From the NCBI GenBank assembly GCA_945859605.1, contig OX243825.1, forward strand, positions 27,524,754 to 27,588,753: a stretch of DNA of 64,000 nt, given 5' to 3'. Under the pieces are notes generated by a model. The model made no database searches. It saw only the letters and a program-made list of their open reading frames with translations, and had not been told where the DNA came from. Both the position numbers and the translations under genes were made by a program. Positions 42,246 to 51,669 of the stretch are shown here, piece by piece. Source of the stretch: Lumbricus rubellus. Taxonomy: Eukaryota > Annelida > Clitellata > Crassiclitellata > Lumbricidae. Positions within the stretch are counted from its first letter, which is position 1, and the number at the start of each line of letters is the position of its first letter.

Positions 42246-43470
42246 TAGGGTGTCTCGATAGGTCGTGAACGATTTTGAATGCAGATAAATATATGTTATA
42301 CACAATATAATGTGGAAAGTTTTATACTGGCGGATAAGTTATTCAAATGAAAATGTTTATATAAAAAAAACTAGATCACTATCTCACTTAATAAAATTGT
42401 AGCGCCAATATCCGTGACGTCATCAAATTCGTGCCAAATAAACGTCCAGTTAAGCCGCAAACAAAATTGTACGACCATCATTGTTATTCCACGCATAATT
42501 AATTAATACAAATTATCATTTAGTATTTAATAATGTTTCCTTTACTCTTTATTACAGCCTCAAGTCGACTAGTTATCGAGCAAATAGATTTTTCAGAGTT
42601 GTCAGAGGTAGGCCTATTGATGTCCATGCCTTACAAAGCCGACGTTTTAAGGTCGTTTGGGCTTCAGTGTCGGCATAAACAGTTGCCGCCATAATACTCC
42701 AAACATTTTTCATTGGTGACAATCCGGCGAATAAGGCGGCCAGTCCCTCGGTGAGATGTAGGCTATCCATTGATATTCTTGTTCAACCATTCGACTGAGG
42801 CCTTTGCTGTGTGTGCACGTGCACCGTCTTGTTGAAATAATCCTTCGCCGTTATTACGAAACATTTTTGTGGCTGTGAACTGAGCGCATAGGCTACTCCA
42901 CTTCGCTGGAATGCGGGTTTGACCTCTTTCTCCTGTATCTCATTGATGTAATAATTACGTCGAAGTGACTGAAGTTTTGTTTGGAATGATATGAGGTTTG
43001 TTAATCCAAATGTTTATGCCGGACCCGAACTCCAGACACTGAACACCTTAAAACGTCGGCTACGTAAGGCATGGACATCGATAGGCCTAACCTACCTCTG
43101 ACTGTCTGACAACTCTGAAAAATCTATTTGGCTCGATGACTAATCGACTTGATGCTGTAATAAGGAGTAGCCTAAAGGAAACATTATTAAATACTAAATG
43201 ATAATTTGTATTAATTAATTATGCGTGGATTAACAATGATGGTCGTACACTTATGTTTGCGGCTTAACTGGACGTTTATTTGGAACGAATTTGATGACGT
43301 CACGGAAATTGGTGCTACAATTTTATTAAGTGAGATAGTGATCTAATTTTTTTATATGAACATTTTCATTTCAATAACCTATCCGCCAGTATAAAACTTT
43401 CCACATTATATTGTGTATAACATATATTTATCTGCATTCAAAATCGTTCACGACCTATCGAGACACCCTA
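42246..43470. mobile_element. Nested Tc1/mariner-type fold-back element
   Basis: It begins TAGGGTGTCTCGATAGGTCG and ends with the exact inverse; TA lies on both sides (42244-42245, 43471-43472), and removing the element restores a consensus CTTCTATTTCAGATCTA of the host repeat. The arms are about 430 bp, unusually long: the right arm (about 43035-43468) repeats, inverted, the transposase C-terminal coding end found in the left arm. The centre holds the rest of a transposase remnant on the minus strand. Confidence 0.88.
42573..43000 (-). pseudogene. Tc1-type transposase remnant
   Basis: Minus strand: LFQQDGARAHTAKASVEWLN (about 42780-42845), then WPPYSPDC in one frame and PMKNVWSIMAATVYAD in another, then KRRLCKAWTSIGLPLT. 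The QDGA Asp is one catalytic residue; the expected final Glu of NPMEN is Lys (PMKN), and a frameshift and an in-frame stop separate the pieces. The N-terminal DNA-binding part is absent. It cannot encode an active transposase. Confidence 0.8.
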
Positions 43471-44078
43471 TATTTCAGATCTAGAAATTAATGCCTTCTT
43501 CCAGCTTCCATTTCTCATTTTGAACTTAGGACCGAAGTTTTGACGTTCACGTGATTTATAGTCGCATATAGCGTACGTCTATGGTTTGAGCGCGTACCCC
43601 AACTTCCGGTCATATGTTGCGGTTCAATGGCGATTCGAACGGCGATTTCGCATGAGAAATGTGACATTTTAAAAACATATTTTCTGTCAATATTCGTATT
43701 CTTACGAAATTTGAAGTGTGCTGTTAGATGAGTTAGACCATTGCAAGTCATTGGGAATAATTTACGGCGCTTTTTGTGTCGTTAAAACCGCGAAAATTAA
43801 TTACGCTAAACTACACGTTCACCGAAATCTGGTCACTGGCCACGGAATACAGTTAAGTTGATTGTTTTGTAACTTTGTATGTCACTCAACTCAAAAGCCC
43901 TACGCTGGTTTAAACAGCTGTTATCATTGCTGGGAATTTTGCGGTTTAAAGCGAAGAGTTGTGCCGCCTATCCTTAGCTACGGTTTAGGCTACCTCCAAG
44001 AACCCTGGGATTTGCCTCAGAGAATCCTGGGATTTGCTCTAATATTATTATTGACTTTGTCCCAAGGAATCCTGGGAT

Positions 44079-44593
44079 GGTTCCACGACAACTGGTCTAC
44101 CGACAACTCGTCTAACGACAACTCGTCTCCGGACAATTGGTCTAACGACAACTGGTCTACTGACGAATAGCATTGATGAAATAGAAGCTGGATTTACGAA
44201 AATGGGTTTTTAGCTTAAATGGAAGCTGGATTGATGATTTTCATTTATGTATTCCAACATGCACCCATTTCTACTTCAAATCTAAAAACACGTTCATCCA
44301 GCTTCTATTTCTCGCCTGTTATTTTCGTCAATCCAGCTTCTATTTCAGATATAAAAATACCCTCATCCAGCTTCCATTGCTTCTATTTCATCTGTAAAAG
44401 AACCATCATCCAGATTTCGTTTCTCTTGCGTTTTTTCATCAATCCAACCTCCACGTCACCTCTAAAAACTGTCATCCAGCTTCCATTTCTCAAACGCTGA
44501 ATCAGTTGTCAGTAGACCAGTTGTCGTTAGACGAATTGTCCGGAGACCACTTGTCGTTAGACGAGTTGTCGGTAGACGAGTTGTCGTGACACC
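44079..44593. mobile_element. MULE/hAT-like TIR element with sub-repeat termini (copy 2)
   Basis: 515 bp; ends GGTTCCACGACAACTGG and GAGTTGTCGTGACACC, each a tandem of ACGACAACTGGTCTA-like sub-repeats. The flanks CCTGGGAT (44071-44078) and CCTGGGAT (44594-44601) are identical. The interior is the inverted counterpart of 4374-4795, including ATGTATTCCAACATGCACCC. It is inserted in the segment that is paralogous to 30390-30850. Confidence 0.87.
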
Positions 44594-44699
44594 CCTGGGA
44601 TATCCCTGAGTGAGCGATAACCTGAACTTTCCAAGCCATCCAGTAACTATAATAGCTATAATACATGGTATCAATGGATCTAGCTACCATGTAGACTAC

Positions 44700-45115
44700 T
44701 TACAGGAGCTCCGCTCTCCCACCGATGTCCAGCGGCGATCTAACCTCCGATCGGCTGAGCTCTCGACCCTTCGCTCTGGAAATGCTATAGGTCTAATCCA
44801 GCGGTGCTCTTTCTCAGTGGCTGAAGTAGCATGGCCCTAGATTCCTAGAACCTCGAATCGGGACAGAAGAGCCAAACAAGCAACGTATATAGTGGAGACG
44901 CGGAAGAGAAAGACATTGAAAAAACTGGGTGGAGAATGTAGACTAGGTCTATGAGAGGATTTGCGATGTAGGCTATCATGCATGGCCTGGAGAAGACGTG
45001 GAACGACGCTGCTGAGAATGAGATGGCAGTGGACAGAGAGGAATGGAGAAATTGTGCTACCAATGTGAAGCTCTGCAACGGATTCGAAGGACTTAGTAGG
45101 CCTACGTAAGACCAG
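44700..45115 (+). mobile_element. Possible degraded LINE C-terminus
   Basis: Pieces such as ELRSPTDVQRRSNLRSAEL (44730 on) and, in another frame, TWNDAAENEMAVDREEWRNC (near 44995-45055) resemble the endonuclease/RT-type LINE tail pattern W-x-DA-x-DR-x2-WR. Frames are broken. This is a weak call. Confidence 0.35.
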
Positions 45116-45354
45116 GTTGAATTGCCGTTGGGGTTAGGAGTTGAGCTTTTAGTCTTTCTAAGGCCCTTAGCCTATAGTAGGCCTATAAAGTCTGCCATCC
45201 ACACCCAAACTCCACGCAGATCATAGTCCAACCCAGTTATTTTTCCATAATACTCATACGAATAGGGCCTATAATAGGCCTACAGGCCCTACAGGGTAAG
45301 ACAAATGTCGATTCGTTGAATAGGCCTATGACATGTTTTGTGTGTCCTAACTCC

Positions 45355-46233
45355 GGTTTACTATCATTTGGTCGAAAGTCATTTGATCGAAATCATTTGG
45401 TCGAAAGCATTTGGTCGACGCTGAAAAAATCGAACGATCAAAAAGTCGAATGATCGTTTGGTCGACAATCAAAAAGTCGAACGATCAACAGATCGACATT
45501 AAAAATGGAGCATGTTTAAAACAATTAAGACGATTTTACTACAAGTGCGCACACTCAAACATACATACACACACTCCGACACACACTCACACACACACTT
45601 GAACCCTGATCAGTCTGTGAGAGAGGGAGGTTGTGAACTACGGAAAGTGATATGAAAACAAAATTAATTAGCCAATAAAGCAAGGAGAGTGTATAGGCCT
45701 AACGGACTGTAAGACGAAAGGTGCGAAATTTGCCAATGCATCGGAACGATGAAGAGGTCGAAGTTATTAGGCCTAATAGACCGCAACTGAACAGGTCAAA
45801 AGGAATGTGTGAAGAAGGTGCGAAATTTTACATAGCGTCGAAAAACATTTCCGTCTGCAGAGTCGTTGCTGAGTATGGAAAGCGCCTGAATATGGACTAT
45901 TTGAGGGGAATTTCTCACAACCTTGAGTTGCAAGCATAGGCTAATTTTTATATGGATAATCTTTATATAATGACGCTATAGGTGTATAAAACTAGCCTTA
46001 GCATTGAATTAGCATTGAATTAGCATACAAATGAAAAAACTTGTAGGCCTAGTAAAATCATCGGAATTCGATTATGCTTCATTTTTAATGTCGATCTCTT
46101 GATTGTCGATCTGTCGATCGTTCGACTTTTTGATTGTCGACCAAACGATCATTCGACTTTTTGAACGTTCGATTTTTTCATCGTCGACCAAATGATTTCG
46201 ACCAAATGACTTTCGACCAAATGATAGGGTACC
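45355..46233. mobile_element. MULE-like element with CATTTGGTCGA sub-repeat termini
   Basis: The left end GGTTTACTATCATTTGGTCG and right end CGACCAAATGATAGGGTACC are inverted repeats of about 130 bp made of CATTTGGTCGAAAG-like and GTCGAACGATCAAAAA-like sub-repeats. A perfect 9-bp duplication CCTAACTCC flanks it (45346-45354, 46234-46242). 879 bp; the interior has a TG/CA run (45545-45600) and a 72-codon frame at 45721-45939 with no recognised domain. Confidence 0.88.
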
Positions 46234-46239
46234 CCTAAC

Positions 46240-47230
46240 TCCTAGCAAAAAATTAGGCCTAGGTCCTACTTAATCAATCGCAGCTGGAGATTTCCGATCA
46301 CATCTAGGCTACAACTAGCTGGCTGAATTTCTGAAAGATCGAACGCACCTGACTCATTATGCTGTTCAGACATCAACAGTCAAGGGCTTCCATTCACGCC
46401 ACTAGCGTAGTTCAAGGTCATGAATTGGCCCATTATCGTAGGCTAGGCATAATAAGCTTATTATTAGCCTAGGCTACATCGTTGGTGCCATGGACTTGGA
46501 TTCGCTACACGCTTAGCCTATACAGCCTAACAAGATAAAAAAAACATGCATAATTTCATGATACTTTTTATTTCATCAATTGATAGGAGCCTCAACACGG
46601 AGCACATATCAGGAGTAGCCTACTGTAGGCCCAAGTGGATCATGTATCTGAATGTGCCGAGCGAGGCAACCTTCACCACGGCGACACTAATATCTCCTAA
46701 ATGGCAAGGTCGTTACACAGCAATAATCATGTGTGTAAACTTGCCCACTTTGGTCGCAATAAAGTGACACTCGGTTACTAAAGTAGGCCTACAAGGGATA
46801 TAACCGAAATTTGTTTTCAAAAGAACACTGGAACTAAAAGAAGAAAGCGAAATGTTTCATTACACCAACAATACAGCCTGAATCTATAGAACTATATTTT
46901 CACTAAAATCGCTGTCAGAGCTAAAGAAGACATGTACAAAATAGTAGTTTTTACAAAAGTCAGCAAACAAAAACAGAACAGCTTTAACGAGCCACTTGAA
47001 TTGCAAGGCACTTGAAAACACTATAGCTATCTGCCTGCAAAGATAAAAAATGCAACTTGGCCATAAGCTTAAAATTTTTTAATACGCCAGTATTATTAAG
47101 CAGGCTAATAACAAGAGAGAAAAAAAACAGTTGCTTAAAAGGAACAGTTGTCAAAGTTTATGAAGTGCCAATGTTCCGACGTACTGTGTAAAGAAATACC
47201 ACATGTATAATAACGGTACATTTAAAGTTG
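46240..47230. other. Intergenic region
   Basis: AT-rich with no supported gene; the last part is probably the 3' UTR of ZNF-3. The 73-codon frame at 46546-46767 shows no recognised domain. Confidence 0.55.
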
Positions 47231-47233
47231 TGT

Positions 47234-49084
47234 TCAATAAAAACAACATATACATGTTTTGCACAGGTCAACAAATGTGTCATTCTGACAGACATCATGG
47301 TGCTGATAACAATGTTCCAGAAATTCTTTTTCCACTTCAAATATTTCGTTGCATATTCCACAACCATAAGGGCTCAATGTGCAACTAATTTCATTGTCAC
47401 ATATCATTGGTTGACCTTGAAGTAATAATTTGTCACACTGAATTTGCATCTCAGTCTTTAGAGAAAAAGGCAAAGATTCCTGAAATAGTTCACACCCATG
47501 TGGTTTTTCTTCAGTACAGGGACTTGTGTGGCATTGTGAAGCATCATCACCTGCATGAGCTTTCTGACATAAATCACATTTGTGGGCAAATTTCTTGTCA
47601 CATAAATTGCGCTTGTATGGCTTCTCTCCACTGTGGGTTCTTTTATGCTGTTCCAGATAATAGTTCCCTAAAAATGACTTATCACAAAAGTTGCACTTGT
47701 ATGGCTTCTCTCTAGTATGGGTTCTTTTGTGCTGTTCCAGAGAATAGTTCCATGAAAATGACTTATCACAAAAGTTGCACTTGTATGGCCTTGTCCTAGT
47801 GTGGGTCTGCAAATGGTGTGCCAGATGCGAGTTCTTTGAAAATGACTTGTGACATAAGTTGCATTCATATGGTTTTTCATTGCTGTGAGTTCTTTTATGC
47901 TGTTCGAAAAGACTGCTCTGAACAAACGCTTTGTAACATATATCGCACTGGTATGGCCTTTCTTCAGTGTGGCTTCTCATATGGCCGTCCAGACTACGTT
48001 TTTGTGTAAATGTTTTCTCACATATATTGCACTTGTATGGCCTTTCTCCAGTGTGAGTTCTTCTGTGAACTTCCAGACTATGTTTTTTCACAAATTTTTT
48101 CTCACAGTAATTGCAGTTATATGGTTTTTCGCCGGTGTGGACTCTTTTGTGATAATTTAAATGATTCCATTGCGCAAATGATCTGTAACATAAATCGCAC
48201 CTATACGGTTTTTCTCCAGTGTGTGCTCTTGTATGGCAGTTCAGGCTTTGTTTTCTTAAAAATGTTTTCTCACATAAAGTACACTTGTATGGCTTTTCTC
48301 CAGTATGGGTTCTTTTGTGCCGTTTCAGATGACCATTCCTTGAAAATGACTTGTCACATAACTTGCACCTGTACGGTTTCTCTCCAGTGTGTGTCTGGAA
48401 ATGCTGTTCCAGATAATAGGTCTTTGAAAATGATTTGTGACATATGTGGCACTCATATGGGTTTTCTTTGAAGTGAGTTCTTTTATGCTTTACTAAAATA
48501 GTGCTCTGAACAAATGCTTTGTAACATATATCGCACTGGTATGGCCTTTCTCCAGTGTGACTTCTCATATGGCCATCCAGATTATGTTTATGTGTAAATG
48601 TTTTCTCACATATATTGCACTGGTATGGCCTTTCTCCAGTATGCGTTCTTGTATGTGATCTTAGAGTTGATTTATGTGCAAATGCTTTGCAACATAAATT
48701 GCACTTGTACGGTTTTTCTCCAGTATGCGTTCTTGTATGTGATCTTAGAGTTGATTTATATGCAAATGCTTTGCAACATAAATTGCACTTGTACGGTTTT
48801 TCTCCAGTATGCAACATTAGTGTATGAGAATTTAGATGAACTCTTTGAGAAAAAGCTTTGTTACAATAGTTGCAACTGTATGGTTTTTCTCCAGTGTGGG
48901 TTCTTACATGACGAACCACTAAAAAATTGCTTGAAAATGTCTTGTGACAAAAGTTGCACTCGTGTAGTTTATCTGGAGTAATGATTCTTCGGATAAGAAC
49001 TCTGAAATTCGTACTTTGTGTAAATGCTTTGACACAAAATTCACAATTGCATAACATTTCTCGGTTTTGAAATCCTCCGTCCAT
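47234..49084 (-). CDS. C2H2 zinc-finger protein, ~16 fingers (ZNF-3)
   Basis: I start at MDGGF (616 aa), which aligns with the start of ZNF-1; a longer frame to 49219 reads low-complexity IYIYIY over a TA repeat and is unlikely to be translated. Sixteen canonical fingers, from CNFCHKTFSSNFLVVRH to CNFCDKSFLGNYYLEQH, are followed by a fused decayed finger pair (KRNLCDKKFAHKCDLCQKAH) left by an internal deletion. The protein ends in YGCGICNEIFEVEKEFLEH and a Cys-rich tail. Fingers 3 and 4 are almost identical neighbours (CNLCCKAFA-Y/H-KSTLRSH), a recent 84-bp duplication; fingers 5-7 resemble 12-14. Likely nuclear and DNA-binding; target unknown. The spacer domain of ZNF-1 and ZNF-2 is largely missing. 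Confidence 0.9.
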   Translation of the reverse strand: MDGGFQNREMLCNCEFCVKAFTQSTNFRVLIRRIITPDKLHECNFCHKTFSSNFLVVRHVRTHTGEKPYSCNYCNKAFSQRVHLNSHTLMLHTGEKPYKCNLCCKAFAYKSTLRSHTRTHTGEKPYKCNLCCKAFAHKSTLRSHTRTHTGERPYQCNICEKTFTHKHNLDGHMRSHTGERPYQCDICYKAFVQSTILVKHKRTHFKENPYECHICHKSFSKTYYLEQHFQTHTGEKPYRCKLCDKSFSRNGHLKRHKRTHTGEKPYKCTLCEKTFLRKQSLNCHTRAHTGEKPYRCDLCYRSFAQWNHLNYHKRVHTGEKPYNCNYCEKKFVKKHSLEVHRRTHTGERPYKCNICEKTFTQKRSLDGHMRSHTEERPYQCDICYKAFVQSSLFEQHKRTHSNEKPYECNLCHKSFSKNSHLAHHLQTHTRTRPYKCNFCDKSFSWNYSLEQHKRTHTREKPYKCNFCDKSFLGNYYLEQHKRTHSGEKPYKRNLCDKKFAHKCDLCQKAHAGDDASQCHTSPCTEEKPHGCELFQESLPFSLKTEMQIQCDKLLLQGQPMICDNEISCTLSPYGCGICNEIFEVEKEFLEHCYQHHDVCQNDTFVDLCKTCICCFY

Positions 49085-49281
49085 TGTCTGATCTTCAACA
49101 GTTTGAAAATTTGTATATAAATATATGTATATGTATATATATATATTATAATTAGTGTTGAACTTATACTGTTTAAATAATTGCTGTTTAGCCCGCAAAC
49201 AGTGCAAAATTGCAAGCATGTATTAATTTTTTTTAATTGCATCATTGATATCTTGCTTCCTAGCTTTGATACAAGTTCTTG

Positions 49282-50100
49282 GGTAAACGTGTATTTTAGT
49301 ATCCTAAATTATTTTCACGCTTATAATGATTCAAAATCGCATCAAATTATTCCTAACAGCGTATATTTGACCAACTCATGGAACCGAATACTTAGCATTT
49401 GTTAGGAGCAAGAATATTGACATAAAATGAGCTTTTAAAATGTCACATTTCCCATGCGAAATCGCCGTTCGAATCGCCAATGAACCACAACATATGACCG
49501 GAAGTTGGGGTACGCGCCCAAAACATCGACGTGTACGTCAAAAACTTCGATCATAAGTTCAAAATGATAAATGGAAGCTGGATGAAGGTATTTATAGATC
49601 TGAAGTAGAAGCCGGATTAATGAAAAACGCTTAAGTAATGGAAGCTGGATGATGGTATTTTTATATCTGAAATAGAAGCTGGGTTGAAGAAAATAACGGG
49701 CGAGAAATAGAAGCTGGGTTAATGAAAATATTCTAGCTAAAATTGGAGGTGGATTGATGAAAAATAATTGTTTTTGAAACAAAAGTTGGATTTATAAATC
49801 AACTGTTGCAAATGAAAAGCTGGACTTTTACTTACTTACTTATTTTATTTTTGCGTGCTGCCTTATTGCACACTTGCCGCCCGCAACTTCCGGAAAGGGT
49901 CATAATTGAATAACAACTTCGTTTGGCGGTTTGTTATGACCAAATATTACAATTTTTCAATCGATTTCCTTCTTTTTAAAAAATTCCAAGTATAATAATA
50001 CATCAGTTAGGCAATAGCACTTTGGCATAAATATTTTAAGACTCTTTTTGTGCCATTATAAGCGTGAAAATAATTTAGGATACTAAAATACACGTTTACC
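49282..50100. mobile_element. GGTAAACGTG-family TIR element, clean copy
   Basis: 819 bp. The left end GGTAAACGTGTATTTTAGTA and right end TACTAAAATACACGTTTACC are perfect inverted repeats at the tips; the inverted match extends about 60 bp with gaps. The interior holds CGCCGTTCGAATCGCC (also inverted in the 41.8-43.8-kb copy), AGAAGCTGGATGATGG units and CCGCAACTTCCGGAAAGGGT. No convincing target duplication (AGTTCTTG against TCTTATTT). Confidence 0.8.
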
Positions 50101-50600
50101 TCTTATTTGCTGACGAAATAGAAGCGGGATTTATCAAACTAATTTTTGCCTACACGGAAGCTGGATCGATGAAAAGGATTCTCGCCAAACTAGGAGTTGG
50201 ATTGATTAAAAATAACAATGCTGCAGCGAGCGAATAATTTACCATACTAAAATACACGTTTACCGCATTATTTTCACCAATGACATGCCACTTCTACTCA
50301 AGAAGAAATATTCTCATTAATACGACTCGTAAGTTTGGGCCTGATTAGCAAGAATTCTTATCGTCAATTCAATTTGCATTCGACCAACTTTGAAACTTAG
50401 CCTATACGTTTTCAGGTAGGGCCTACCGTAAGCTAGCAGTATCTAGAGTTTACGTTTTAAAATTATTCCCTGATGTCAATACAAAATAGAAGTTAGATTG
50501 GTGAAAATGATTGCGTGAACAAATGTAAATTGAATAGGTGAAATAAGTATACTGAACATTAGCTAAAATAGAGGATGGATTGATAAAAATAGGTGTCTCT
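50101..50600 (+). repeat. Further AGAAGCTGG units and a second GGTAAACGTG right end
   Basis: Three to four ~35-bp units lead to GCTGCAGCGAGCGAATAATT and a terminus ACTAAAATACACGTTTACC ending near 50261, only 160 bp after the right end of the previous element. The clean copy may thus have inserted into an older relative. More diverged units run to 50600. Confidence 0.6.
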
Positions 50601-51351
50601 TAATTTTTATGGGGCTGCAACGAAAATAAAATATGCCCCAGGTCTAGGCAGAAATAACCTTTTGCCTAATATAAATAATCCTATAATTAAATATATGAAC
50701 GAGCTATACCTGTAGGGTTAAGAACAAAACTGGTAAAATTTATTTCTTCATCTTCTGCGTCCGACAAGTTGCGACAACATATTTGAAACAAGATGTCCGC
50801 CAAAAAGTGTTGCCACTGAGGTTTCAGAAAAATGACCCAGACTTCCGTCTGAAAACCCAGACTTTTAGAAAAGTCTATTAGAAACGCATGATGTGACATA
50901 CGTGTACAACCATAGAGATGTACGCTATATATATAAAATATATAGGCTAGAGAGAATATGGCCTATCTCCTCTGCATAAAAAAGTGAAGTCATCAACGAC
51001 CTTAATATATATTTAACGGTAATCACGCCAGTGACGTCACAAGCCATGTTAGTTTTAAATTTTTTACTTTTCCAGCTGTTGGAAGGTGTAAGACTGTGAT
51101 TGGTCGGCACGATTACTGTCGATTAGACGTGATTTGATTGGCCGGCACGATTACAGAAGCGACATCAATATGACGGCGTGATATTCCCTCTAGCCTTATA
51201 TTTTAATACATCTCTATGTGTACAACACTGTACATTGTAGAACGTCGTGAATAATAATAGTAGGCCTAATAAAACGCACAAATTAAAAATACAAGCTAAA
51301 TAAAAATTATAGTAATTATACTAATATAAGCTTATTAAGTTAGGCCTACAT

Positions 51352-51665
51352 TGTGGGTCGCGGTGGTGTAGTGAGTAGGCCTAGGCTATGTTCGTTATTT
51401 TGCAGCCAGAGAGTTGCACGTTCAAATCCACCTCAAATCGCCCCAAAAGGACCTTGCGCAAGTCCTTCACTCGCAATTGATAATATAGGCCTATATTAGT
51501 TTAATTTAAAATTAGGCAATTTCTGGTGACACACCGCACCCGGTTAGCCTACACGTGAAAATGCGCTTTGGCCTGAAAATCCAATGAAGTGTCCGCGCTG
51601 TAGTCGGGAGCACCTCTAAGTAGGCCTAGAGAGCGTCAAGATGCGTTATAACAAGTGCACCTACT
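51352..51665 (+). mobile_element. Diverged tRNA-derived SINE
   Basis: The head GGTCGCGGTGGTGTAGTG, a B-box-like GTTCAAATCCACC, CCTTGCGCAAGTCCTTCACT and a tail GGGAGCACCTCTAAGTAGG ... ATGCGTTATAACAAGTGCAC. Compared with the copy at 14664 it is longer in the middle and contains inserted TAGGCCTA-type sequence. Confidence 0.75.
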
Positions 51666-51669
51666 AACA

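Larger units (their letters stand above)
41770..43823. mobile_element. GGTAAACGTG-family TIR element with nested mariner
   Basis: The left end GGTAAACGTGTAGTTTAGCG and right end CGCTAAACTACACGTTCACC are inverted repeats; further in, AATTAATTA...CACGCTTATAATGGCACAAAAAGCG pairs with CGCTTTTTGTGTCGTT...AATTAATTACG. The flanks GAATCTGG (41762-41769) and AAATCTGG (43825-43832) are a near-perfect target duplication, confirmed by the unoccupied AAATCTGG in the paralogous segment at 30542. Without the nested insertion the element is about 830 bp, the size of the copy at 49282-50100. The interior carries AGAAGCTGG units and TATGTTGCGGTTCAATGGCG, also found inverted near 49480. Confidence 0.85.

Noticed and set aside
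45721..45939. 72-codon frame inside the CATTTGGTCGA element as transposase
   Set aside because: No recognisable transposase motif; too short to judge.
49085..49219. N-terminal extension of ZNF-3 to the Met at 49219
   Set aside because: The extra residues come from a TA microsatellite and an AT-rich leader; the conserved family start is MDGGF at 49084.
49274..50108. Target duplication for the 49282-50100 element
   Set aside because: AGTTCTTG and TCTTATTT do not match; the site may be altered or the element may lie inside an older relative.
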